In this document: piece after piece, positions 20,053-31,358 of the stretch
Layout of the letters: every line of letters begins with the position of its first letter
Position numbering within the stretch: position 1 is the first letter of the stretch
From: Hofstenia miamia
Lineage: Eukaryota; Xenacoelomorpha; Acoela
Length of the DNA stretch: 64,000 bases
Direction of reading: 5' to 3'
Assembly (NCBI GenBank): GCA_004352715.1
Contig: SCFE01000022.1
Location: 1,847,348-1,911,347, forward strand
Program-made: the position numbers and the translations under genes
The notes under the pieces: model-generated
Told to the model about the DNA's origin: nothing
The model's database searches: none
What the model saw: the letters and a program-made list of their open reading frames with translations, nothing else

Positions 20053-22105
20053 AAAGTGTGTAGATTTTGAATTGTGTACATGCTTGTGTATCATACAAAG
20101 AGTTTTATATTCAATAAAGTACAATGGTGCAAGAACATTGCCACCTTTTATAAAATTGCTCACTGATTTATGCTTATCAATATAAATCAGAGTTCTTATT
20201 GCCCAATTGAATATTTTTGCTAGTGATGATAAATTATTTGATGTGATGTTTTGGAATAAAAAACAACAATAGTTAAAGTTACTTAGCAAAAAAGAGTTAA
20301 GCATTTGTGATTGAAAAGACTGCCATACATTGTTAAAATGATATAAATATTTAATACCAGATGCCATTTCCCTACATTTTGATGAAAAAAATTCAGTAAA
20401 ATGTAAATCTCTATCAATTATGACACCAAGATAATTAATAGAATTGCTTTGCTTAATTTCATTATCTCCTACTTTAATTTTGATATTAGAATTTTTCTGG
20501 TATTGCTTTTGTGTGAAGATAATAAATTGTGTTTTATCAGGATTAACTTTTAACTTGTTTCTATTAAAATACCTAATAAGTTTTTCAATATCTTTTGTTA
20601 AAAGCTTCATTGCTTCATATGGATTCTTTGTTTCTCTTAATATACATGTATCATTGATAGATCATTCTCTTTTTTAAAGTATTCAATATATCATTGACAT
20701 AGAGTGCAAATAAAATGGGCCCTAATACTGTTCCTTGAAGAGCACCTAGATTAGTAGTAATGTAATCAGAATAAGTGTTGTTAATTTTTAGCTGTTGTCT
20801 TCAGTTACTTAAGAAATTCATAATGAGATTTTACTGAAACCTTGATTTTCTAATTTGCTTTGTAAAACATTCAAATTCATTGAATTAAAAGCTTTATTAA
20901 GATCCAATAAGGCAATTGATGTCAACAAATTGTTATTCAGATTTGATTTAATTTTTTCTGTAATAGATAATATTGTGTCAGTTGTACTATCCTTAGGCCT
21001 AAATCCAAATTGGTTATCTGATAGAATACTATTGTCATTGAGAAAAGCATACATTTGCTTAGCTAAGAGCTTCTCAAAGATTTTAGCAAAGGGATGTGTA
21101 ATACTGATGGGTTTATAGTTGTTTGAGTGGGAAGGATCTCCTTTTTTATAAACAGGTGAGATATCAGAATTTTTTAAGATAATAAGGAAGTCATTCTTGA
21201 TAATGCATTGATTAAATGCTAAAGGAAGATATTGTCCAAAAATGTCAAAATAGTTTTTAATTACCCAGTATGGGTAGAGATCAGTTGTCCCTTTTTGAAT
21301 ATGTCTTTAATAGTAAGTTTGCCATCAATAAACATGTGTTCAGGGTTTCCACCTTCAAGTACAGTGTCTCTGGTATCCTTGTATTCCTTAGTCTGCATAG
21401 CCTTGCTGATTTCAGATGCAGTCAAGATGTAGTTGATGGAGTTGGCGAGGTGTGCAGAGACTTTCCTTCTCCCCTGCTTGACACAACATGACGGTAGAAT
21501 GAGAGGAGTCATGATACATGGTGGAGGAATGCAGAGCAGATTGTGTTTGGCCAAATGGTCTTCAATGTTATCTAGCATGACTTTTTCTCATACCATAGCA
21601 GTCCCAATAGTAACTGGATAATTTATCTTAGCATCCTTAATTGAATCCCAAAACTGGCTGCAGAGTCCATGCTCACAGAGCTTGGTGATTGGTAAATTTT
21701 AGATCCAAAGATTGGAGGTGGTGCATTTTACTATCAAGATTTTTTACTGCTTGTTTCAAATCATAGTATGATATTAAGCTAATAATAAATTCAGAATTTA
21801 CATTTTTCACAATATTTATCAGTTTCATGCTCAAAGTTAAATTTACACATTTTTTTAAATTTTTGTTGAAAATATTTGCAATATCTTTCTTATTTTTATA
21901 TATGTTATTATCATACTTAATTTCTTCAACATTCACAGATAAACCTTTAGTTTTTCCAATACTTTTATTCAAAAAATTCCATTTTTGGCTAGATTTAAAT
22001 AGGTGTTTGAAGTATAGTCTAAATATCTCTTTAATAATATATAATTTTTTGAAGGGACAAGAAAACTTAAGCAACTCATATTATGAAGTTTTAATTTTCT
22101 AAATT
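20053..22105 (-). pseudogene. LINE family B fragment 2, reverse transcriptase, carrying a foreign insert
   Basis: Minus strand, 5' to 3': a pre-RT linker at 22105-21728 (KSSQKWNFLNKSIGKTKG, DLKQAVKNLDSK); a 450-bp piece of retroelement ORF3 (21727-21271); then RT from 21270: LPLAFNQCII, FAKIFEKLLAK, SDNQFGFRPKDSTTDTIL (finger motif), IALLDLNKAFNSMNL (catalytic Asp region) and QGTVLGPILFALYVNDIL. At the catalytic box the sequence reads IYQ then frameshifts: relative to fragment 1, eight bases covering YAD are missing near 20653. It continues KVNPDKTQFIIFTQKQ, SINYLGVIIDRDLHF and a C-terminal part cut off by the transposon at 20048. Dead. Confidence 0.85.
21271..21727 (-). pseudogene. ORF3 fragment of a gypsy element inside LINE family B
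   Basis: Minus-strand residues such as SAHLANSINYILTASEISK, GGNPEHMFIDGKLTIKDIF and KKGQLIST match the C-terminal half of ORF3 at 25734-26190 almost exactly and the copies at 43250-43700 and 60700-61060 closely. It replaces a short stretch of the LINE RT linker. It shares TGGG with the LINE at the 21271 junction. A near-identical LINE/ORF3 junction recurs at about 25740, so at least this junction is either genuine and duplicated or a repeated assembly product. Confidence 0.8.
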
Positions 22106-22954
22106 TATTCAAGAATTAAAATTTCATGAATAGCCCCCATTTAGTTTAAACTACAAGTAGGTATTCAAGGCAAATGTCAAAAATAAAATTTTCTGTTTTA
22201 GTGTAAAATTGCTTTTGTTTCTTTTGTATTATATTGATAAATAAAAAATGTGCTTAGGGAAACTGTTATGTTTTTAATGGCAATAATGGTTTATTTGTAT
22301 ATATTTACTACTGAACTTTCATGGAAAATGTTTCTGTATATATTTATTAATTACTTCCACCAGGAATTGTAAATAAGTTGAAAAATGTTTAGCTTAAAAA
22401 ATGTATCAATTGATTCTGTATGTTTTCTATAGATTTTCATTAAGAAATGTAAATAAATTGAAAAGTGTCACAAAGGTATCAAGCATTTCTGTATATATTC
22501 ATAATTGATTTTCCTTAGGAAATGTATAATTTCCCAAACATAAGAAGTGTGCATTTTAGGCATGAATTTGGGCCTATTTTCCATGATTGCAATTGATTTT
22601 TCAACTTTTTTCAGAGAAAACATCATTGATAAAATTAGAATTAGGGCTTATTGGAGAGTCAGACCAGTTTTCTTAACTTTGATATCTTTTGGCAGAATAC
22701 TGAAGTAAATTGAAATGTTTAGAGACCAAATTTCACATTTGCCAGTGTTGATTTCTAATCAAATTCCAGCTATAGATTCATTAAGATAGCTAAAAAAACA
22801 TCAACTAAAAGTTGAATGGGTGCAAAAAGGATGCAATCATCAAGATACTACACATTGCAAAGTATTGAATTATGGGATGGATTGTGATGGCAAATTTACA
22901 GTGGAGCTATGCAGTTAAAGGATCTCCTTGTTGAACAACATATGTTTAAGAAAT
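22106..22954. other. AT-rich non-coding DNA
   Basis: 22106-22138 is an inverted copy of 17098-17129 (29 of 31 bases). The rest holds three short similar blocks (near 22320, 22430 and 22490, each with GTATATATTYAT and GGAAWTGTAAATAA) that look like a decayed tandem repeat. No gene is seen. Confidence 0.5.
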
Positions 22955-23258
22955 TATATGACTACTTTATGGCTTGGCTGTAACAAAAACATACCCATGG
23001 TAGAAGCTCCAGAAAATTTATTTTGACATGTTCCAGAATAGATGAGTGATCTAAGTTATTGAAAGCATTCTTGATATCAACCTGAAGGAAAGGGAAACTT
23101 GAACTGAGGCCATTAATAGTGTGAGCAACAGCCTCAAATCCACAAAGATAACCTACCCCACTTGAAGATGTGTCAGTGGAGAAGCTGCTTTGGAACTGGA
23201 CAGGTGGCATAGAGATTTTGCAATGAGTTTGCAAAGAACTTCACCAACTGCAATAGTG
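22955..23258 (-). pseudogene. Reverse transcriptase relic of a separate LINE-like group
   Basis: Minus strand: TIAVGEVLCKLIAKSLC, LQVG, then after a frameshift VGYLCGFEAVAHTIN and FLQVDIKNAFNNLDHSSIL with WVCFCYS. This follows RTs whose conserved blocks read 'RPIAVGExLRRLxAK', 'GVGxxxGxEAxxH' and 'DxxNAFNxxxR', known from many invertebrate and algal genomes. It is distinct from LINE families A and B. It is cut on its 5' side by the LTR that ends at 23260. Confidence 0.6.
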
Positions 23259-23259
23259 T

Positions 23260-24217
23260 AGAATTGTGGAGGAGCTCTAGCTACTCTAGCAGTACTGGGT
23301 AACTCAAGAGTTTAGATCAAAGGTTGCAAAGTCTACCATAGCAGAGAGTGACCCACATTCCAACAAAACAGTTACATTGGTGGTTCATTGATTTCCTAAA
23401 AAACAAAGAAATTCAATTCCAAAAAGAGCTCCAGCAGTGACCATCTCACATAGCATCATGCTGAAGCCATCCTTACTCACCAGGGTGCTAACTGTGTGTC
23501 TCTAGTTGTAATTTCTAGCTCAATAAAAAATTTATCTCAGAGTTCTCTTGTCTCAGTTCATATAAATAAATAATAAATAACAGGCACATAATTGCTGTGC
23601 AATCACATTCACCAACAGCATAGTATATTTGCAAGGTGTTAATTTAAGTGCATGTACAAACAGATCAAAGAGAAGATGTTATTCCCTACACCTAACCATA
23701 ACCTAAAGCAGCCAAAATTCAGGCTGTCACTGTTAAAGAGCAATTTGTTGCCCTAGACCCAGTGCAGTTTCCTCCTGAATTGTTGCTGGATCTTACACAA
23801 TAGTTATCATTAACAAACTCTTTGGTTGATCAAATCTAAAGGGGATTAGTAAATAAATAATTGCAAAAGATCAAACACAATAGAAGAAAGCCAAATTTAT
23901 TGTGTGGCAGAATTTATTGTGTTCTTTGGTACATTGTCTCAGATATTTATTACAAAAATCTGTAACTTATTACCTGACTTGTTTACAATTCCAAAGCACA
24001 GTTTCCCTCACAAAGTTAAATGAGCAGTCACTCATAATTAAAATCAAGGGGAAAAAACTAACACAATTGAATTAACTAAACTCAAAATTCCAAAATTGGT
24101 TAAAAGAAATTGATACAAATAAGGTAGCAGCAAATCAAAAAGAATCAAAATGTCAAAAGACATAACACTATTCCAGAGTGCTGAAAAATTAAAAATAAGG
24201 CTCTGAGTGACTCTACA
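23260..24217 (-). mobile_element. LTR of ORF3-bearing gypsy element, copy U1 (3' LTR)
   Basis: Minus strand: starts TGTAGAGTCACTCAGAGCC immediately after a purine-rich tract and ends CACAATTCTACA, giving the near-inverted tips TGTAGA...TCTACA shared by this LTR family. Length 958 bp. It follows the ORF3 stop by only 15 bases. The flank on the far side is an unrelated RT relic, so this is the true outer edge of the element. No matching target duplication could be checked because the 5' LTR is missing. Confidence 0.8.
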
Positions 24218-24230
24218 TGCCCCCATTGCC
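24218..24230 (-). promoter_or_regulatory. Polypurine tract
   Basis: GCAATGGGGGCA on the minus strand lies directly before the LTR start. Equivalent tracts precede the LTRs at 28512, 42673 and 61678. It would prime plus-strand DNA synthesis. Confidence 0.75.
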
Positions 24231-24232
24231 AG

Positions 24233-27200
24233 TTAAACTTGTGGTAGGAGCTTAACTGTGGGACCTGACAGGAGCTTTTGCATCTCCTCTATCATCTCTG
24301 TGGCTAAAATGTTGTCCCATGACTTGACTTTGGCATACTGGGGTCACCAGATAATTTGCATAATGGTTGCTCTTTGTGTAACCTCCTCACTTCTTAGGCA
24401 GAAAAACTCAATCTCTGGTAAATGGGCACTGATTGGACAGTTTCTTCTTAGGTGGTTAAGTCTCCATGTGAAGCTGTCATAAAATATTTTGTAAAGGCAA
24501 AGGCCTTTTAGCACAATCATCAGTGTCATGAGTGTGTTAGTGTCAGAGGTGTGGGCATCTTCAGGACTGACCCTGGTGTGAGGATAAAAGTGAGTAAAGA
24601 TCTCTTGGAGTGATCCCATGTGTGTCACATTGTTCATGAAAAGCAGGCAGTACTTGTTGACCTGTTGCAGCATCATTTCTTCAGGGTCTTCAACCTCAGC
24701 TCATAGCATGGTAATAATCTCAATGTGCTTTGTGACATTGTAATACCAGGTGAGAGTCTCTATGTTATTGATCCACATGAGATTGCCTGATGCCTGGAAG
24801 AGGATAAGGACACAGGGGTCCAGCATCATGATCTTGCTGTGCACCTTTGTTAATTGGGCAGAGATCAGTTGTCCCTTTTTGAATATGTCTTTAATAGTAA
24901 GTTTGCCATCAATAAACACATGTTCAGGGTTTCCACCTTCAAGTACAGTGTCTCTGGTATCCATGTATTCCTTAGTCTGCATAGCCTTGCTGATTTCAGA
25001 CGCAGTCAAGATGTAGTTGATGGAGTTGGCGAGGTGTGCAGAGACTTTCCTTCTCCCTGCTTGACACACCATGATGGTAGAATGAGAGGAGTCATGATAC
25101 ATGGTGGAGGAATGCAGAGCAGATTGTGTTTGTCCAAATGGTCTTCCATGTTATCTAGCATGACTTTTNGCAAATAAAATGGGCCCTAATACTGTTCCTT
25201 GAAGAGCACCTAGATTAGTAGTAATGTAATCAGAATAAGTGTTGTTAATTTTTAGCTGTTGTCTTCAGTTACTTAAGAAATTCATAATGAGATTTTACTG
25301 AAACCTTGATTTTCTAATTTGCTTTGTAAAACATTCAAATTCATTGAATTAAAAGCTTTATTAAGATCCAATAAGGCAATTGATGTCAACAAATTGTTAT
25401 TCAGATTTGATTTAATTTTTTCTGTAATAGATAATATTGTGTCAGTTGTACTATCCTTAGGCCTAAATCCAAATTGGTTATCTGATAGAATACTATTGTC
25501 ATTGAGAAAAGCATAAATTTGCTTAGCTAAGAGCTTCTCAAAGATTTTAGCAAAGGGATGTGTAATACTGATGGGTTTATAGTTGTTTGAGTGGGAAGGA
25601 TCTCCTTTTTTATAAACAGGTGAGATATCAGAATTTTTTAAGATAATAAGGAAGTCATTCTTGATAATGCATTGATTAAATGCTAAAGGAAGATATTGTC
25701 CAAAAATGTCAAAATAGTTTTTAATTACCCAGTATGGGAAGAGATCAGTTGTCCCTTTTTGAATATGTCTTTAATAGTAAGTTTGCCATCAATAAACACA
25801 TGTTCAGGGTTTCCACCTTCAAGTACAGTGTCTCTGGTATCCATGTATTCCTTAGTCTGCATAGCCTTGCTGATTTCAGACGCAGTCAAGATGTAGTTGA
25901 TGGAGTTGGCGAGGTGTGCAGAGACTTTCCTTCTCCCTGCTTGACACACCATGATGGTAGAATGAGAGGAGTCATGATACATGGTGGAGGAATGCAGAGC
26001 AGATTGTGTTTGTCCAAATGGTCTTCCATGTTATCTAGCATGACTTTTTCTCATAGCATAGCAGTCCCAATAGTAACAGGATAATTTATCTTAGCATCCT
26101 TAATTGAATCCCAAAACTGGCTGCAGAGTCCATGCTCACAGAGCTTGGTGATTGGTGAATTTTAGATCCAAAGATGGGAGGTGGTGCATTCTATGTCAAG
26201 AGCTATTTGTCACCCAGGCAATTGTAGAAGCACAAGTTCCTTTATTAAACATCTCAGTGAGGCACCATTTCATCAATAATATGTTGTTATCTTGGTTTTG
26301 TTCAATTACATGACTGGCAATAGAGAGCTTTTCAGTGAACTCCTCTGGGCAGTGCTAAATTGTCAGAATCCTTTTGTCTTCTGTAATAGACCAAGCTGGC
26401 ACAGGTATCTGGGAGCTCACAACTCCTGAGAACTTTTGCATGTTGATAGCTTCAAGTAGTGCTTGCATACCAGGGGACACTTCAACTGCACTTGACACCA
26501 GCAGCTCTTCCTTATGATAAAATTGTTTAGGTGAGTGCATTGTTTGCTCAATGACTGTGATTGGAATAATCACACTGTCTTTAGCAGCTTGTCTCTGTGT
26601 CTCAGATAACTTACTGTATCCACACTTGGGATAATTCATCTTTTCTAGGCTAAACAGGATATCTGTCTTTGTGTGGAATTGTAATGAGCCACTAGCTTGA
26701 GAAACCATTGAGTCAATCCAGGGTCATGGCGGATCAATCAGCTAGTGCAGAGTGGTGCATCATCAAACTTGAGAGATGGGAATTTCATTTTGGCTGTAGG
26801 TCCCCACATGTATTTCCAGAGGGTTTCAGAAAAGATGTTCAGGTTAGCAAAAGCAACACCCAAGCAGTTGATGATCATTTGCAGAGTAATCTGCCCTAAC
26901 AGGCTACAGGCTCCAATGAGGTGAGCATAAAACTTTTCAAGTCTTTCCATTGCATTTTTGGTGTTCCCAGGTGAAGACAGAGGCAAGCAAGAGTAAAGTA
27001 ACCAATTTTTTATCTTCTATGAAGCAGGGCAGATGGCCAGCTCATGCATACACTTTCTAGCTATGTGCTTTGATCAAGTGGAAGCTGGATGTGTGGGTCT
27101 TGCATTAGAAAGATGGAGAGAACCCAAACAGCTCCACAAGATTGGATAGGTGGTGTGAACTTTTCTGAAAATAAACATTCCGCAAAATTCTGGCAGTCCT

Positions 27201-27566
27201 GTGACATATACACTATGTGGAGCTCCAAAAGGAGCCTCTCAACTGATCTGGAATACTGTGACATGGGGCAGCAGAGTTTAATTGTGGGCCAAATGGACTC
27301 TGTGTTCCTATCTGCCTTGAGGTTGTTCCAGACTTCATCAATTTCTGCCAGCATTGCTGAGCTCTGGGAGAATGCAAAACTAACATGCATGTTCAAAACT
27401 AATACAAGCCTGAGCCAGTTAGCTGAAATAGACTCCAGTGTCTGCAACTGGGTAACAGCATTGATTATTAATCTAGTGTTGATGGTGAGACAATGCATAG
27501 GTATCTTCTTGCACAACAAGAGGTCAGTGTAAATAAGTTTTGTTATTGAAAAGATACCAAACTGAT
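24233..27566 (-). pseudogene. Gypsy ORF3, copy U1 (unknown protein)
   Basis: Reading from 27566 the protein starts at MYQFGIFSITKLIYTDLLLC, about a third of the way into ORF3 as seen at 58234-61662; the earlier part is absent. It continues with FTPPIQSCGAVWVLSIFLMQ, PEHVFIDGKLTIKDIFKKGQ and VLILFQASGNLMWINNIETL to MQIIW, where a TGA (24346-24344) interrupts. 37 more codons run to TAA at 24235-24233. A LINE-B block (25170-25733) after a single N splits it, and 24854-25168 is repeated at 25734-26048, so the split may be an assembly error. Several other stops are present. No known domain, signal peptide or membrane helix is evident. Confidence 0.75.
25170..25733 (-). pseudogene. Second copy of LINE family B RT block within ORF3 copy U1
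   Basis: 25170-26190 repeats 20705-21727 (LINE RT plus adjoining ORF3 piece) with only a handful of differences. It starts abruptly after the N at 25169. It has the same QGTVLGP and NQFGFRPKDSTTDTIL motifs. Either a recent segmental duplication or a duplicated contig end. Confidence 0.8.
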
Positions 27567-28494
27567 ACATGCTGGTGCAGTAGCAGAGTGTACCACCATG
27601 TGTCTACATATCACCATGCCTCAGGTAGATAAACTATGGAGCCATGGACTCTGCAGAGCCTTTTGGGAGTCAATTCACAAAGCAAAAATCAATTATCCAG
27701 TTACCATCACTGTGGAAGGAAAATGGTCTCCACCCACCTCTCCAATTGAGCCAATTATGTATCAACCACCACTGAAGCTAATAGGCTGATGCAGACTAAA
27801 GAATATAAGGAAGGTGGGAATCCTGAGAGGATCTATATTAATGGGAAACTTACCATCAAAGACATTTTTCAGAAGGGCCAACCCATCTCTACTCAGTTGG
27901 AAAAAATCCACAACACATTCAATTCTGTTCCAGGCAGGAGGGGACCTAATGTGGAACAACAATACCAAAATGATTACCCACTATTACAATGTCACAAAGT
28001 GCATAGAGATCATCATAATGCTACATGCTGAAATTAACAACCCTGAGGAGATGACTCTGCAACAAGTTAATGAGTACTGTTCTTTCTTCATTGACCATGC
28101 TATGCAAATGGGATCACTGCAGGAGGTCTTCCTCCATTTTTACCCAGACACAAAAATTTGCATAGAGGATGCTCACACTTTGGATACAGATGCACTGATG
28201 ATGCTCCTCATCACCTTGAAAGGTCTCAGGTTATATGAGAGGTTCTATGACACCTTCACTCAGAGATTAAACATGCTGTGACACAACTGCCCCATCAGTT
28301 CCAGGTTACCAGAGCTCAAATATTTTAGACTACACAGTGAAACAGTTACACAATGGGAGGCACTCATGCAAGTGACCCAGTGACCACATTATGCACAGGT
28401 CTCATCATGGGACAATGTATTAGCAAAGGAGATGGTCAGAGAAGCCCAGAAGTTGTTATGCAGCCCTACAGTCCAGTTACTACTGCAAATTTAA
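27567..28494 (+). pseudogene. Gypsy ORF3, copy U2 (C-terminal part)
   Basis: From about 27640 the plus strand encodes AFWESIHKAKINYPVTI, then after a roughly 80-residue deletion MQTKEYKEGGNPERIYINGK, IKDIF, QMGSLQEVFLHFYPDTKI and LKGLRLYERFYDTFTQRLNM. An in-frame TGA lies at 28381-28383, followed by 37 codons (PHYAQVSSWDNVLAKEM...) to TAA at 28492-28494. It lies head-to-head with copy U1, the inversion point being near 27570-27600. Confidence 0.75.
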
Positions 28495-28501
28495 CTGAGC
28501 A

Positions 28502-28511
28502 ATGGGGGGTG
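28502..28511 (+). promoter_or_regulatory. Polypurine tract of copy U2
   Basis: ATGGGGGGTG immediately before the LTR start TGTAGAGTC at 28512. Confidence 0.7.
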
Positions 28512-29270
28512 TGTAGAGTCATTCAGGGCTCTTATTTTTGATTTTATTTATTAAATGGCACCCTCTTTCTATTAATTTGGTGCTAATTCTTGATTTAATT
28601 CAGTGATTTTAATGATTTTTAGTGTTTTTGAACTTAAGTTTCAAAGTAGTTATTAATTGTCCACTTGATCAAGTTCAATGTGTAATTGCTCATTTGAATT
28701 GCAAGGAAATTGAAGTGAATTTTGTAAAACAGTAAATATTTACCTTTTTCTTGTATATAAGTAGGGAAATCATTGTAGCAAATGTCAAATAAATTTTGTC
28801 TCACTGGATACCATTTGTTTTTATTTACTTAATATCTTTAACCCTTTTTTTAGCTACAGTATTGATTTAATAAGAATGCATTTGTAAGATCTGTTGATAA
28901 TGTGGGAGGAACTCTGCTGTGCCTGGGGCAACAACTCACTCCAGGACAGATGGTAGCCCATATTGTGGTTGCCTTAGGGCTAAGTATACATATAGGGAAT
29001 AAAATCTGTTAACATTGATTGGTTCATACATGCACTTGAGAACAACACAATGCAAATATAATATGCTGTTGGTGAATGAGAATACATGGCAATTACATGT
29101 GATTATATTTTATTTAATGAGCTGAGATAAGAAGAACACTGAGTGTAGCATAATCCAAAGCATAATGCTGCTAAGAAGAGAAGATCAGATGATTAGTCAA
29201 TATTAAGATTGAATTATGATTATTGATTAAAAAACAATTTAAGTTTAATGATCACATTATCTTTGTAAAT
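28512..29270 (+). mobile_element. LTR of copy U2 (3' LTR, truncated)
   Basis: Starts TGTAGAGTCATTCAGGG. TATATAAG near 28755 and AATAAA near 28789 give the expected promoter and poly(A) signals of an LTR. The usual TTCTACA end is missing; the match to other LTRs fades at about 29150-29270, where sequence of the next LTR family begins. Confidence 0.7.
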
Positions 29271-29274
29271 GCAA

Positions 29275-29995
29275 CTAAGTATTAAAATAGCAAATTAGCA
29301 CTTGCTGTTGAACAATTTTACCAAACAAAGGGGGCGAATTTGCTTTCATTATTTTTAGCCATTTTTGGCTGATGATCTAAATTTGAATTTTGAATGTCAG
29401 GTACTTTTTGAAGTTAACTATAAATACAATAGAAATCAATTTGGAAATTGTTGAAGTAAATTCTTTGAAAATGTTATCTTTAGATTTTATTTTGGTTTGC
29501 TTATTTATAAATCATGTCAAGCTAAACAGTAAATGCAGTAGTATTGGTTTGGGCACATATCAGGAGCAACTTGAGGTTCCTTGATCCAAACCATGAACCT
29601 GCATTTAAGTTAGGTATACAATTAGGAGTTTTTCTCCATTTGGCTGACTATTGATTCTTTTGTTTACATGTATCTAAAAATTGATATTGGTAAAAGGGCT
29701 GGATAGCCTACTGTAGGTTATACATATTTTATATCATAGACTTAGGTGACCTATAGTAGACTGATAAATAGACCCAGCATGTATTGTTATTTAAATGTAA
29801 GGTAGGAAGCTGCAAGTTATTATGTAATTTATTTTAATTAAATTAACTAAAGCCAATAGTTTTCAGTAATGGCTAAAGTAATACTTATTAAGCAGCTAGT
29901 GACATTGCAAGGTTGCAAAGTATCATAAATAAACATTACAAATTGAGACTAAGTCATTTACATCCAGCCTTGAGGGTTGCATTGAGATAGGATAG
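29275..29995 (+). repeat. Partial LTR copy of element P2
   Basis: Closely matches 30120-30799, which lies inside the full LTR at 29996-31097. It stops at GATAGGATAG, exactly where the full LTR begins with TGTAGAG. This is a tandem, truncated LTR copy. The N at 30030 lies in the join, so misassembly is possible. Confidence 0.7.
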
Positions 29996-31097
29996 TGTAG
30001 AGTCGCTCAGGGACTTCTGTTGATTTTATNTTGGTTAATTTTGCTTTAATATGAAATGTCTATAAGTGAACATTAAAGGGACATTTTGGAACATTTTACG
30101 TTGGAACAAATTACGTGATGCCCTAAGTATTAAGATAGCAAATTAGTACTTGTCGTCAAACAATTTGGCCAAACGAATGGGGCAAATTCACTTCCATTAT
30201 TTTTAGACATTTTTGGCAGACAATCTAAATTTAAATTTCGAATGACAGGTACTTTTTGAAAGTTAACTATAAATACACTAGAAATCAATTTGGAAATTGT
30301 TGAAGTAAATTCTTCGAAAATCTAATCTTTAGATTTTATTTTGGTTTGCTTATTTATAAATCATGTCAAGCTAAATGGTAAATGAGGTAGTAGTGGTTTG
30401 GGCACATATCAGGAGTGACTTGAGGGTCCTTGATCCAAACCATGAACCTGCATTTAAGTTAGGTATATGATTAGGAGTTTTTCTCTGTTTACCTGACTAT
30501 TGATTCTTTCATTTACATGTATCTAATAATTGATATTGGTAAAAGGGCTGGATAGCCTACTGTTGGTTATACATATTTTATATTATAGACTTAGGTTACC
30601 TATAATAGACTGATAAATAGACCAAGCATGTATTGTTATTTAAATGTAAGGTAGGCAGCTGCAAGTTATTATGTAATTTATTTTAATTAAGTTAACTAAA
30701 GCCAATAGTTTTCAGTAATGGCTAAAGTAATACTTATTAAGCAAATTGAGTTTAAGTCAGTTACAAACAGCATTGAGAGCTGCACTGAGATAGGATAGGG
30801 AACACATAAGTATTTTGATGAGCTGAGACTTGGAGCTACTCAATCAATGATGGAGGCACACATGGATTGATTCAGAGATCAGAGTTGGCTGAAGGCCATA
30901 GCCAGATCATGGAGCAGAACTGTGATGGCAGTATACCTAAACAGTATCAAGTTACTCTAGTTAAGTAAAGGTTAACAAAATATATCTTATATCAGAGTAA
31001 AGAGCTAACATAAGTACATCCCAACCTGCATATAACAAGGAACAATAATTTAAAAGAATGATTTAATCTCTGTTAATAATTGGTAGTGGATGCTACA
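29996..31097 (+). mobile_element. 5' LTR of gypsy element P2
   Basis: Starts TGTAGAGTCGCTCAGGG and ends GTAGTGGATGCTACA, about 1.1 kb. A primer site follows directly. The same LTR occurs in reverse at 40567-41602. An unresolved N lies at 30030. Confidence 0.8.
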
Positions 31098-31112
31098 TGG
31101 TGACCATGACAG
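31098..31112 (+). promoter_or_regulatory. Primer-binding site of element P2
   Basis: TGGTGACCATGACAG directly after the LTR. The first 8 bases plus GAC match the 3' end complement of tryptophan tRNA (TGGTGACCCCGAC), the primer of the CsRn1 clade of Ty3/gypsy. Confidence 0.6.
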
Positions 31113-31358
31113 TTAAAGAACAAGAAGAAAAGAAGAATCAGATCAATATCTGAACTCAGAACTTAGAATCAATGAGTAATTAGAGCAACCAAAGTAACAG
31201 AACACATGCAGAAAAGCAGATACAGCACACAGTCAGCTATGAGATAACAACTACTACTATATCTAACTTAAGGCAGGCACAAAAAGGAGAGTCATACTGA
31301 ATTGCCAGTCACTACTATTTGTAAATCAAGATGAGAAACACATGAGGAAAAAAAAGTA

